64,000 nucleotides of DNA from Streptomyces sp. NBC_01116. GTDB lineage: Bacteria; Actinomycetota; Actinomycetes; Streptomycetales; Streptomycetaceae. Position 1 is the first letter of the stretch. Each line of letters begins with the position of its first letter. The position numbers and the translations under genes were made by a program. Below, piece after piece: positions 16,396-24,934 of the stretch. The stretch spans positions 5,999,501-6,063,500 of the forward strand of contig NZ_CP108644.1 in NCBI RefSeq assembly GCF_041435495.1, read 5' to 3'. Under the pieces are notes generated by a model. The model was given only the letters and a program-made list of their open reading frames with translations. It did no database searches and was not told the DNA's origin.

Positions 16396-19300
16396 CTACC
16401 GCTCGGACGACTTGCCCCCCGATCGAGTGCCCGCCGCAGCCGGGGCCTTGGCGCCTCCCGCGGAACCGCCGGCCGGCTTCCCGCCCCCGGTCGGAGCCTC
16501 GAAAGACTCCAACGCTTCGAGCACATCCTGGACACGGGAGATCTCCGCATTGATGTCCTCGCGCCTGCGCACCAGGACGTCCAGCTCGCGCTTGCCCTCG
16601 TCCACCGTCTGCCGGGCCTCGGCCTCGGCGTCGGCGCGCAGCTTCTCCGCCTCGCGGATCAGCCCGGCCTTCTTGGCCTCGGCCTCCTTCAGCAGCGACT
16701 CGGCCCGTTTCACCGCGGCGATACGGACCTTGCTCGCCTCCGAGTTGGCCTGGGCCATCAGCTCCTTGGCCTTCGCCTCGGCCTCGTCGCGCTGCTCGGT
16801 CGCCGCCTTCATCAGGTTGTCGACACGCTCGCCGGCGGTCTTCATCTGCTCGGACGTCTCCCGGCGGGCCCGCTCGTGCAGCTCCTCGATCTCGCTCTCC
16901 AGCCGGGCCCGCAGCTCCTCGGCCCGCTCCCGGATCGCCGTCGCGTCGCGCCGGGCGCCGACCAGCAGTTCGTCGGCGTCCGCACGGGCGCGCTCGACCA
17001 GGGTGTTGCCCTCGACGGTCGCCTCGGAGGTGATGCGCACGGCCTCCTTGCGGGCCGCGCCGACCATCGTGTCGGACTGCCCCTCGGCCTCGGTGGCCGT
17101 ACGAAGGGCCTCTTCCCGCGCCTTGTTGATGAGCTGGTCCGCCTGCTCGGCCGCGTCCGCCCGGCGTTTGGCCGCCGCCTCGCGCGCCTCGTCCAGCAGC
17201 CGGTCCGCCTCCTGGCGGGCCTCCGAGCGCATCTCCTCGGACGCCGACTCGGCCTCCGCGCGCAGCCGTGCCGCCTCCTCGTGGGTGCGGGCCGCGTGCT
17301 CCTGCGCGGAGCCGAGCCGCTCGGCCGCCTCCGAGCGCAGCCGCTCGGACTCGCCGGTCGCCTCGGCCAGCAGCCGGTCCGCCTGCTCGGTGGACTCGGC
17401 CCGGCGGCGGTTGGCCTCCGTGGTGGCCTCGACGACGAGCTGCTCGGAGGCCTGGGCCGCCTCGTTGCGGACGCGGTCGCTCTCGTTGGCCGCCTCGGCC
17501 ATCAGCCGGTCCGACTGGGCAGCCGCCTCCGAACGGATCCGGTTGGCGTCCTGCCGGGCCTCGGCACGGGCCTTCGACGCGTCCTGCTCCGCCGACGCCA
17601 GCGCGTCGGACGCATCGGTGCGCATCCGCTGGCTGTACTCGGAGGTGTCCGCGCGCAGCCGCTCCGACTCGCCGATCGCGTCGGAGACCGTCCGCTCGGC
17701 CAGCGCCTTGGCGGCGTCGGTCTCCTCCTCGGCCTCCCGCCGGAGCCGGGCCGCCTCCTCGTTCGCCTCCCGGCGCAGCCGGATCGCGTCCTCGGAGGCC
17801 CGCTCCCGCTCCGCGTGCGCGTCGGAGCGGACCCGGTCCGCTTCCTCCTGCGCCTCGCCCCGGGTGCGTTCCGCGACGTGTTCCGCCGTCGAGCGCAGCC
17901 CGGCGATCTCCTCCTCGGCCTGCTCCTGCAGGCCCGCGACGGAGTCCCGTACCTGCTGGGCCGTCTGTTCGGCCGCCGCGACCAGCTCGGTCGCCCTCGC
18001 GTCCGCCTCCTCGACGAGCCGGTGCGCCTCGGCCTGGGCCTCCTCGACCCGCTTGCGGGCGGAGGCGAGCAGCTCCTCGCTCTGCTCGCGGGCCCGCTCG
18101 CGCTCCTGCTCCGCCTCGGTCCGGGCCGCGCCGAGGATCTCCTCGGCCTCCCGGCGGCGGCGCGTGGCCTCCTCCTGGGCGGCGGTCAGCGCCTCGGCGG
18201 CCTCGGCGGCGACCCGCTCGGCGGCCGCCGCGGCCTCCGCGCGCACCCGGTCGGCGCTCTCCTGCGCCTCGGACTTGAGCCGCTCCGCCTCGGCGGCGGC
18301 CTCACCGCGCAGCCGTACGGCGACACTCTCGCCCTCGGCACGGGACTGGGCGGCGTCGGCGGCGGCCTCGTCGCGCAGCCGCTCGGCCTCCGCCCCGGCC
18401 TGCTCGGTCAGCGCCCGGACGCGCTCGGCGGCCTCGGCACGCTGCCGCTCCGCCTCCTCGTTCGTCTCGCGGCGGATCCGCTCGGCCTCCGCGCGGGCCT
18501 CGCCCAGCGCCTCCTCGGCGCCGGCGAGCCGGGACTCGGCCTCGGCGTGCAGCCGGGCCAGCTCCTCGGCGGCCTCGGTCTGCCGGGCGGCGACGCCGCG
18601 CTCGGTCTCCTCGCGCAGCTCGGTCGCGGCCCGCTCGGCCGCCTCCGTGACGGCCGCCGCCTGCTCCTCGGCCTCGGCCCGCAGCCGGTCGGCCTCGGTC
18701 CGGGTGCGCTCCAGCGTCTCCTCGGCCTGCTTGCGCAGGGCCGCGGCCCGCTCGGCGGCCTCGCTGCGGATGCGCTCGCTCTCGCCGTTCGCCTTGGTGC
18801 GCAGCTCGTCCGCGTCGGAGCGGGCCTCGGTCAGCAGCTCCTCGGCGGTGCGGGCGCCCTCCTCCAGCTGCTGGACCGCCTCGCGGCGGGCCTCGCCCCG
18901 GATGCGCTCGCCCTCGGCGACCGCCTCGGAGCGCAGCGTCTCGGCCTCGCCGCGCAGCCGGCGGGCCTCCTCCTGGAGCTCGACCGTCTTGGCCCGGTAC
19001 TCCTTGGTGTCGTCCTTGGCCGCACCCTTGAGCTCGTCGGCCTGTTCGGCGGCCTCGCCGCGCAGCCGGTCCGCCTCGGCCTCCGCCTCGCGGCGGATCC
19101 GCTCGGCCTCCTCGCCCGCCGCCTTCGTCGTCGACTTCGCGTCCTCGGAGGCCTTGGTGAGCACCTCCTCGGCGCTGCGGGCCGCCTTCGCCAGCTGGGC
19201 GGCGGCGTCCTCGGCGGCGGCCGTACGGGCCTTCTCGCCCGCTTCGGCGACCAGCCGCTCGGCCTCGGCGCGGGCGTCGACGAGAGCCTGCTCGGCCTCT

Positions 19301-20289
19301 TCCTTCAGCGCCTCGGTGCTCTTGGTGGCCTCGCCGACCAGCCGGGCGATCTCCGACTTGGCCGTACGGGTGCGCTGTTCGTTCTGCGACTCCGCGGCGG
19401 CCAGCTGCTTGCCGGCGGCGTCCTTCGCCTCGGAGAGGAGCTTCTCCGCCTCCAGACGGGACTCGCGCAGCCGGGTCTCGGCCTCCGAGAGGCGCTGCTC
19501 CGCCGACCGGTTCAGCTCGGCGGTCTGCTGGCGGGTCCGGTCGGTCGCCGCGGCCGTGCTGGAGCGCAACTGCTCCGCGTGGCTGGTGGCCTCCTGCGCC
19601 TGGGCGGAGGCGGCCCCGAGCAGGCGCTCGGCGTCCTTGCGGGCGCGCAGCAGGATCGCTTCGGCTTCGGTCCGGGCGGTCTCGGTCTCCGAGCCGGTGC
19701 GCCGACGGGTCTCCTCGGCCAGCCGGGCGGCCTCGTCGCGGGCGGCGGCCAGCGCCTGTTCGGCCTCGGCGCGGGACTCCTCCAGCAGCCGGCGGGCCTG
19801 CGACTCGGTGCGGGCGCGGAGCTGTTCGGCCCAGGCGACGTTCTCGTTGACGTGCGACTCGACGGTCTGGCGGCGCTCCGCCAGCTCCTGGTCGAGCCGC
19901 TGCCTGCGCTGGACGGCCTCGGTGTGCAACTCGGCCTGGAGGCGCGCCTGGTGCTCGGCGTGCTCCTGAAGGATCCGCTGCGTCTGGGCACGGGCCTCGC
20001 GCAGCTCGCGCTCGGCGTCGCCGCGCATCTGCTCGGCCTGGGCCTGCGCGTTCCGCAGCATCTGTTCGGCCTGGTAGCCGAGGTCCGCGCTGTCGTAGGC
20101 GGGACGGGTCGCGAGATTGCGCCGGGCCTCGTGCAGCTTGGCACGCAAGACCTCGACCTGGTAGCCGAGGTCCTCGGCGTGCTGGACGGCCTTCTCCCGG
20201 TCGGTCTTCAGCCGGTCCATCTCGGCTTCGAACCGCGAGAGATGGTCGTCTTCAGCGAGGTGGCTCTCCTGGCGTTCGTAGCCCCGCAC
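16396..20289 (-). CDS. scy: Scy polarity scaffold (long coiled coil)
   Basis: A 1297-residue coiled-coil protein. In Streptomyces Scy builds the polarisome at hyphal tips, recruiting DivIVA and FilP and setting the position of new branches and of ParA. The N-terminus MRGYERQESHLAEDDHLSRF is followed by a FilP-like block (LGYQAEQMLRNAQAQAEQMR). Roughly 1100 residues of imperfect repeats follow, built from Ala/Glu/Arg motifs such as EAERIRREA and EEAERLR, which is the hendecad-like periodicity known for Scy. The C-terminal 60 residues (VLEALESFEAPTGGG...) lose the repeat. The start is GTG 20289. The size is close to that of the S. coelicolor protein. Confidence 0.95.
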   Translation of the reverse strand: MRGYERQESHLAEDDHLSRFEAEMDRLKTDREKAVQHAEDLGYQVEVLRAKLHEARRNLATRPAYDSADLGYQAEQMLRNAQAQAEQMRGDAERELREARAQTQRILQEHAEHQARLQAELHTEAVQRRQRLDQELAERRQTVESHVNENVAWAEQLRARTESQARRLLEESRAEAEQALAAARDEAARLAEETRRRTGSETETARTEAEAILLRARKDAERLLGAASAQAQEATSHAEQLRSSTAAATDRTRQQTAELNRSAEQRLSEAETRLRESRLEAEKLLSEAKDAAGKQLAAAESQNEQRTRTAKSEIARLVGEATKSTEALKEEAEQALVDARAEAERLVAEAGEKARTAAAEDAAAQLAKAARSAEEVLTKASEDAKSTTKAAGEEAERIRREAEAEADRLRGEAAEQADELKGAAKDDTKEYRAKTVELQEEARRLRGEAETLRSEAVAEGERIRGEARREAVQQLEEGARTAEELLTEARSDADELRTKANGESERIRSEAAERAAALRKQAEETLERTRTEADRLRAEAEEQAAAVTEAAERAATELREETERGVAARQTEAAEELARLHAEAESRLAGAEEALGEARAEAERIRRETNEEAERQRAEAAERVRALTEQAGAEAERLRDEAAADAAQSRAEGESVAVRLRGEAAAEAERLKSEAQESADRVRAEAAAAAERVAAEAAEALTAAQEEATRRRREAEEILGAARTEAEQERERAREQSEELLASARKRVEEAQAEAHRLVEEADARATELVAAAEQTAQQVRDSVAGLQEQAEEEIAGLRSTAEHVAERTRGEAQEEADRVRSDAHAERERASEDAIRLRREANEEAARLRREAEEETDAAKALAERTVSDAIGESERLRADTSEYSQRMRTDASDALASAEQDASKARAEARQDANRIRSEAAAQSDRLMAEAANESDRVRNEAAQASEQLVVEATTEANRRRAESTEQADRLLAEATGESERLRSEAAERLGSAQEHAARTHEEAARLRAEAESASEEMRSEARQEADRLLDEAREAAAKRRADAAEQADQLINKAREEALRTATEAEGQSDTMVGAARKEAVRITSEATVEGNTLVERARADADELLVGARRDATAIRERAEELRARLESEIEELHERARRETSEQMKTAGERVDNLMKAATEQRDEAEAKAKELMAQANSEASKVRIAAVKRAESLLKEAEAKKAGLIREAEKLRADAEAEARQTVDEGKRELDVLVRRREDINAEISRVQDVLEALESFEAPTGGGKPAGGSAGGAKAPAAAGTRSGGKSSER

Positions 20290-20488
20290 TGCGCGGTCCC
20301 ATCCTTCCCCGAGCTCTCAACTTCGTTCGAGCGGGGGAGCCCCCTACCCTGGTCGCGACTCTCCGCACGAGCTGCTCGCCGGCGTGAGTCCCCCGGGAAT
20401 GGTGACAGACGAACGACGAGGACGCGGAACGCCCCCGACCCGGCCCCGGCCCGGAATCGCCCACTCTACCGGGCCGGGTATGCGGTGG

Positions 20489-20917
20489 TCAGTGCTCCGT
20501 CCTGCTCGTGACCAGTTCGGTGAGGACGCCATGGCAGTCCTTGGGGTGCAGGAACGTGATCCGGGACCCCATCGACCCCGTCCTGGGCTCGTCGTACAGC
20601 ACCCGGACGCCCTTCTCGCGGATGTCCGCGGCGTCCCCGTCCACGTCCTCCGTACCGAAGGCGATGTGGTGCACGCCCTCCCCGTTCTTCGCCAGCCACT
20701 TGCCGACGGCCGAGTCCTCCCGGGTGGGCTCCAGCAGCTGGAGGTAGGAGGCCCCGCCGTCCGAGGTCCCGTTGATCCTGAGCATCGCCTCCCGGACGCC
20801 CTGCTCCTCGTTGATCTCGGAGTGGTACACCTCGAAGCCGTACGTGGCACGGTAGAACTCGACCGTCCTGTCCAGGTCGAAACAGGCGATCCCGATGTGG
20901 TCGATTCGCGTCAGCAT
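20489..20917 (-). CDS. mce: Methylmalonyl-CoA epimerase
   Basis: A 142-residue glyoxalase-fold enzyme that interconverts (2R)- and (2S)-methylmalonyl-CoA. The two beta-alpha-beta-beta-beta modules carry the usual metal ligands: H7 (MLTRIDHIGIACFDL), Q in YLQLLEP, H in GVHHIAFGTEDV and E in VLTELV. The length is typical. It links propionyl-CoA carboxylase to B12-dependent methylmalonyl-CoA mutase, whose chaperone MeaB is encoded nearby at 22301. It is divergent from the thiolase gene over 134 bp. It is not overlapping with scy, which starts 200 bp further downstream. Confidence 0.93.
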   Translation of the reverse strand: MLTRIDHIGIACFDLDRTVEFYRATYGFEVYHSEINEEQGVREAMLRINGTSDGGASYLQLLEPTREDSAVGKWLAKNGEGVHHIAFGTEDVDGDAADIREKGVRVLYDEPRTGSMGSRITFLHPKDCHGVLTELVTSRTEH

Positions 20918-21051
20918 GGATCCAGTGCAGCGCCACCGCGATGGTTACGCAACGTGCGCGCCGTCACACCGGTTGCCGGATGACGGGCGCGACACCGCTC
21001 AGTACATTCAGGTAAACCCTCGTTCACATCCGATCCCAAGGGGCCGTGCCC

Positions 21052-22257
21052 ATGCCAGCAACGACCGGTACCACCACCTCAGTGATCGTCGCGGGCGCCC
21101 GGACGCCCATGGGCCGCCTCCTCGGCTCCCTCAAGAGCTTCTCGGGCGCCGACCTCGGCGGCTTCGCCATCAAGGCAGCCCTCGACCGGGCCGGCATCGG
21201 CGGTGACCAGGTCCAGTACGTGATCATGGGCCAGGTGCTCACGGCCGGCGCGGGCCAGATGCCCGCCCGGCAGGCCGCGGTCAAGGCCGGCATCCCGATG
21301 AACGTGCCCGCGCTCACCGTCAACAAGGTGTGCCTGTCCGGGCTCGACGCCATCGCGCTGGCCGACCAGCTCATCCGCGCCGGGGAGTTCGACGTGGTGG
21401 TCGCGGGCGGCCAGGAGTCCATGACCAACGCCCCGCACCTGCTCCCCAAGTCCCGCGAGGGCCACAAGTACGGCGCGATCGAGATGCTGGACTCGATGGC
21501 GTACGACGGCCTCACCGACGCGTACGAGAACATCCCGATGGGAGAGTCCACCGAGAAGCACAACGGCCGCCTCGGTCTCGACCGCGCCTCCCAGGACGTG
21601 ATCGGCGCGCAGTCCCACCAGCGGGCCGCCGCCGCCCAGAAGAACGGTCTCTTCGAGGCCGAGATCACCCCGGTCGAGATCCCGCAGCGCAAGGGCGACC
21701 CGGTCCTCTTCGCGAGGGACGAGGGCATCCGCGCCGAGACGACCGCCCAGACCCTCGGCAAGCTGCGCCCGGCCTTCGCCAAGGACGGCACGATCACCGC
21801 CGGCACCTCCTCGCAGATCTCCGACGGCGCCGCCGCGGTCGTCGTGATGAGCAAGGCCAGGGCGGAGGAGCTGGGCCTCGACTGGATCGCCGAGATCGGT
21901 GCCCACGGAAACGTCGCGGGCCCCGACAACTCCCTCCAGTCGCAGCCCTCGAACGCCATCCGGCACGCCCTGGAGAAGGACGGCCTGACCGTCGAGGACC
22001 TCGACCTGATCGAGATCAACGAGGCGTTCGCGGCCGTCGCCGTCCAGTCCACGAAGGACCTGGGCGTCACCTCGGACAAGGTCAACGTCAACGGCGGCGC
22101 CATCGCGCTCGGCCACCCCATCGGGATGTCCGGCGCCCGGATCGTCCTGCACCTGGCCCTGGAGCTGAAGCGGCGCGGCGGCGGCACCGGAGCGGCGGCG
22201 CTGTGCGGCGGCGGCGGCCAGGGCGACGCGCTGATCATCCGCGTCCCGGGCAAGTAG
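21052..22257 (+). CDS. Acetyl-CoA C-acetyltransferase (thiolase)
   Basis: A 401-residue thiolase condensing two acetyl-CoA to acetoacetyl-CoA, or the reverse. The catalytic nucleophile Cys is in LTVNKVCLSGLDAIALAD, the His in GGAIALGHPIGMSGARI, and the second Cys in AALCGGGGQGDALII. ATG 21052 is preferred over GTG 21046 because aagggg (21038-21043) is then 8 nt away. MeaB follows after 43 bp in the same direction, so the two may be co-transcribed. The enzyme supplies acetoacetyl-CoA for the dehydrogenase at 3684 and so for butyryl-CoA, the substrate side of IcmA. Confidence 0.94.
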   Translation: MPATTGTTTSVIVAGARTPMGRLLGSLKSFSGADLGGFAIKAALDRAGIGGDQVQYVIMGQVLTAGAGQMPARQAAVKAGIPMNVPALTVNKVCLSGLDAIALADQLIRAGEFDVVVAGGQESMTNAPHLLPKSREGHKYGAIEMLDSMAYDGLTDAYENIPMGESTEKHNGRLGLDRASQDVIGAQSHQRAAAAQKNGLFEAEITPVEIPQRKGDPVLFARDEGIRAETTAQTLGKLRPAFAKDGTITAGTSSQISDGAAAVVVMSKARAEELGLDWIAEIGAHGNVAGPDNSLQSQPSNAIRHALEKDGLTVEDLDLIEINEAFAAVAVQSTKDLGVTSDKVNVNGGAIALGHPIGMSGARIVLHLALELKRRGGGTGAAALCGGGGQGDALIIRVPGK

Positions 22258-22300
22258 CGGTACCCGTACGGATTCAGGACAGGGCAAGGCGAACGGAGCG

Positions 22301-23269
22301 GTGAACGTGGACGTGGACGTCCCCACGCTGGTCGAGCAGGCGCGAGCAGGCAGGCCGCGTGCGGTGGCCCGGCTGATCTCGCTGGTGGAGGGGGCGTCCC
22401 CGCAGCTGCGGGAGGTGATGGCCGCGCTGGCGCCGCTGGCGGGCCACGCCTACGTCGTCGGGCTCACGGGCTCGCCGGGCGTCGGCAAGTCCACCTCCAC
22501 CTCGGCCCTGGTCTCCGCCTACCGCCGGGCGGGCAAGCGGGTCGGCGTCCTCGCCGTCGACCCGTCCTCGCCGTTCTCCGGCGGGGCGCTGCTGGGCGAC
22601 CGGATCCGGATGGCGGACCACGTCTCCGACCCGGGCGTCTACATCCGCTCGATGGCGACCCGGGGCCACCTGGGCGGCCTCGCCTGGTCCGCGCCGCAGG
22701 CGATCCGGGTGCTGGACGCGGCGGGCTGCGACGTGGTCCTCGTCGAGACGGTCGGCGTCGGCCAGTCCGAGGTGGAGATCGCCTCCCAGGCCGACACCTC
22801 CGTCGTGCTGCTCGCCCCGGGCATGGGCGACGGCATCCAGGCGGCCAAGGCCGGGATCCTGGAGATCGGCGACGTGTACGTGGTCAACAAGGCGGACCGG
22901 GACGGCGCGGACGCCACCGCCCGCGAGCTGAACCACATGCTGGGCCTGGGCGAGTCCCGGGGCCCCGGCGACTGGCGCCCGCCGATCGTGAAGACGGTCG
23001 CCGCCCGGGGCCAGGGCACGGACGAGGTCGTGGAGGCCCTGGAGAAGCACCGGGCCTGGATGGAGGAGCACGGCGTGCTGGCCGAGCGCCGCACCGCCCG
23101 CGCCGCGCACGAGGTCGAGACGATCGCCGTCACCGCGCTCCGCGAGAGGATCGCCGACCTGCGCGGCGACCGCCGCCTGCACGCGCTGGCCGAGCGCATC
23201 GTGGCGGGGACCCTGGACCCGTACGCCGCGGCGGACGAGCTGGTGGCGGGGCTGACGGGGGGCTCCTGA
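22301..23269 (+). CDS. meaB: MeaB-type GTPase, mutase chaperone
   Basis: A 322-residue G3E-family P-loop GTPase. MeaB protects methylmalonyl-CoA mutase from inactivation and gates delivery of adenosylcobalamin. Walker A GSPGVGKST is at 57-65. Also visible are the switch region DPSSPFSGGALLGDRIRM, the ETVGVGQSE block and the base-recognition NKAD. The C-terminal dimerisation arm includes LRERIADLRGDRRLHALAERI. The start is GTG 22301. Its position after thiolase and near the epimerase supports a role in B12-dependent acyl-CoA mutation. Its client could be methylmalonyl-CoA mutase (not in this window) or IcmA. Confidence 0.95.
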   Translation: MNVDVDVPTLVEQARAGRPRAVARLISLVEGASPQLREVMAALAPLAGHAYVVGLTGSPGVGKSTSTSALVSAYRRAGKRVGVLAVDPSSPFSGGALLGDRIRMADHVSDPGVYIRSMATRGHLGGLAWSAPQAIRVLDAAGCDVVLVETVGVGQSEVEIASQADTSVVLLAPGMGDGIQAAKAGILEIGDVYVVNKADRDGADATARELNHMLGLGESRGPGDWRPPIVKTVAARGQGTDEVVEALEKHRAWMEEHGVLAERRTARAAHEVETIAVTALRERIADLRGDRRLHALAERIVAGTLDPYAAADELVAGLTGGS

Positions 23270-23285
23270 GCACCTGGGCGCGTGC

Positions 23286-23329
23286 CGAAGGCCCCCGGGG
23301 CGGCACCCACGCCGCCCCGGGGGCCTTCG
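23286..23329. terminator. Bidirectional hairpin terminator
   Basis: A perfect 18-bp inverted repeat (23286-23303 and 23312-23329) with an 8-nt loop lies between meaB and the convergent PepSY gene. Confidence 0.85.
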
Positions 23330-23359
23330 GCCGCTCGCACGTGTCCGCCGGGGCTTCCG

Positions 23360-24154
23360 TCAGCTGTCGTCGCCGTCCCGGTCGTCGCCGCGGTCGTCCC
23401 GGTCGTCCGCACGGTCGTCGCGGTCGTCGTTCCGGTCGTCCGCGCGGTCGTCCCGGTCGTCGTTCCGGTCGTCCGCGCGGTCGTCCCGGTCGTCGTCACC
23501 GTCGTCGTCGCGGTCCACGGTGACCTTGCCGGTCTTCGCGTCGACGCGCAGCTCGTGCTGCTTGCCGTCCTTGCCCGTGATGTCGATGTCCCAGCGCAGG
23601 ACATCGCCCCGGCCGTTGTCGTCGTCATCGTCGTCGTCCAGGTCGATCGACGTGACGCTGCCCGGCGCGGTCTTCAGGGCCGCGTCCACCGCCTCGTTCA
23701 GGGTGACGGCGGAGGAGCGGGGCGCGTGGCGGTCGCGGTCGTCGTTGTCGTCGTCGCGGGTCTTCAGGACCTTGCCGTTGCCGGCGTCCACCGTCACGTC
23801 GTGCCACTTCCTGTCGGAACCGCGGACGTCCAGCTCCCAGACCGCGCGGTCGTTGTCGTCGTCGTCATCGTCCAGCTCGGCCTCGGTGACCGTGCCCGGG
23901 ACGCTCTTCAGGGCGGCGGCGACGGCCTGGTCGAGGGTGATCCGGGTGCTCTTCGCGCCGCCGTCCGTCCGGGGGGCCTCCGCGTCGGCGTAGGACCGGT
24001 CGTCGTCGCGGTCGTCGCGGTCCGTGCCGGCCGGCTGCTGGGCGGACGTGCCGCCCCGGCGGTCACCGTCGTCCGCGAAGGCGACGGTGGCGGCCGTGGT
24101 GCCGCCGATGAGGACGGCCGCGGTGATCGCTGCGATGGTGACGTTGCGCTTCAT
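23360..24154 (-). CDS. Secreted PepSY-domain protein with Asp/Arg repeat tail
   Basis: A 264-residue exported protein. A signal peptide (MKRNVTIAAITAAVLIGGTT...VAFADD) precedes two PepSY repeats (ITLDQAVAAALKSVPGTVTE... and VTLNEAVDAALKTAPGSVTS...), each with the strand WELDV or WDIDITG. The last 50 residues are a low-complexity Asp/Arg repeat built on DDRDDRADDRN. PepSY domains bind or inhibit proteases or modulate envelope signals. Here the gene is divergent from an OmpR/histidine kinase pair and is therefore a likely target of it. The ATG follows a strong ribosome binding site (gggagga). The alternating charges of the tail suggest calcium or cell-wall binding, which is inference. Confidence 0.88.
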   Translation of the reverse strand: MKRNVTIAAITAAVLIGGTTAATVAFADDGDRRGGTSAQQPAGTDRDDRDDDRSYADAEAPRTDGGAKSTRITLDQAVAAALKSVPGTVTEAELDDDDDDNDRAVWELDVRGSDRKWHDVTVDAGNGKVLKTRDDDNDDRDRHAPRSSAVTLNEAVDAALKTAPGSVTSIDLDDDDDDDNGRGDVLRWDIDITGKDGKQHELRVDAKTGKVTVDRDDDGDDDRDDRADDRNDDRDDRADDRNDDRDDRADDRDDRGDDRDGDDS

Positions 24155-24211
24155 GAGGGTTCCTCCCGAGAGCTGCTGCTGTTCGACGTGACCCACACTG
24201 CCGGGAGGTAG

Positions 24212-24249
24212 CTGAACGCAGCCTGAAGCCACCTGAAGGCGCCTTCAGG
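24212..24249. promoter_or_regulatory. Probable OmpR-type binding site: phased CTGAA repeats plus palindrome
   Basis: Three ctgaa half-sites begin at 24212, 24223 and 24233 (spacing 11 and 10 bp, one helical turn). The last is part of a perfect 18-bp palindrome, cctgaaggcgccttcagg (24232-24249). The site lies in the 117-bp divergent region between the PepSY gene and the response regulator gene. Phased direct repeats are the usual signature of OmpR/PhoB regulators, so this is probably the autoregulatory box of the regulator at 24272. Confidence 0.6.
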
Positions 24250-24271
24250 TTGAGTTTGCGAGGCTGTGCGT

Positions 24272-24934
24272 ATGCGCCTGTTGATCGTGGAGGACGAGAA
24301 GCGACTCGCGGTGTCCCTGGCCAGGGGACTGACCGCCGAGGGCTTCGCCGTGGATGTCGTGCACGACGGGCTCGAAGGGCTGCACCGGGCGAGCGAGGGC
24401 TCCTACGACCTGGTGATCCTCGACATCATGCTGCCCGGCATGAACGGCTACCGCGTCTGCTCGAACCTGCGCGCCGCCGGCCACGAGGTGCCGATCCTCA
24501 TGCTGACCGCCAAGGACGGCGAGTACGACGAGGCCGAGGGCCTGGACACCGGCGCCGACGACTATCTGACCAAGCCGTTCAGCTACGTCGTCCTCGTCGC
24601 CCGGGTCCGCGCCCTGCTCCGCCGCCGGGGAGCCGGCCCCGCCGCGCCCGTCCTGACCGTCGGGGCCCTGCGCATCGAGACCGCCGCCCGCCGGGTGATC
24701 CGCGGCGGGGACGAGGTCGCGCTCACCGCCAAGGAGTTCGCGGTGCTGGAGCAGCTCGCCCTGCGCGCGGGCCAGGTGGTCAGCAAGGCGGAGATCCTGG
24801 AGCACGTCTGGGACTTCGCCTACGACGGCGACCCGAACATCGTCGAGGTCTACATCTCCACCCTGCGCCGCAAGCTCGGCGCGAGCGCCATCCGCACCGT
24901 GCGCGGCGCGGGCTACCGGCTGGAGGCGAAGTGA
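24272..24934 (+). CDS. OmpR/PhoB-family response regulator
   Basis: A 220-residue regulator. The receiver domain has E8/D9, phospho-acceptor D51 (LVILDIMLPGMNGY) and K101 (DYLTKPF). A winged-helix DNA-binding domain follows from about residue 125 (LTVGALRIETAARRV...LTAKEFAVLEQLALRAGQVVSKAE...VEVYISTLRRKLG). ATG 24272 is preferred to GTG 24266 because of the spacing from gcgagg at 24258-24263. The downstream kinase gene overlaps by 4 bp. It belongs to the same subfamily as CutR-like actinobacterial regulators and is likely autoregulated through the CTGAA repeats just upstream. Confidence 0.94.
   Translation: MRLLIVEDEKRLAVSLARGLTAEGFAVDVVHDGLEGLHRASEGSYDLVILDIMLPGMNGYRVCSNLRAAGHEVPILMLTAKDGEYDEAEGLDTGADDYLTKPFSYVVLVARVRALLRRRGAGPAAPVLTVGALRIETAARRVIRGGDEVALTAKEFAVLEQLALRAGQVVSKAEILEHVWDFAYDGDPNIVEVYISTLRRKLGASAIRTVRGAGYRLEAK

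Noticed and set aside
16342..20511. A 1389-codon plus-strand open frame opposite scy, and a second one of 1202 codons
   Set aside because: Long antisense frames are expected opposite very GC-rich genes with Ala/Glu/Arg repeats. Composition is Leu/Gly/Arg or Ser/Ala/Arg biased and no domain is seen, whereas scy is recognisable.
23386..23520. Regular gtcgtcccggtcgtc-type repeats considered as a CRISPR or minisatellite locus
   Set aside because: There are no spacers of constant length. The repeats are in frame and encode the Asp/Arg tail of the PepSY protein.
23282..24211. A Val-rich 309-codon plus-strand frame opposite the PepSY gene
   Set aside because: It is the complement of the Asp/Arg repeats and PepSY domains. 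The signal peptide, ribosome binding site and domains all support the minus strand.
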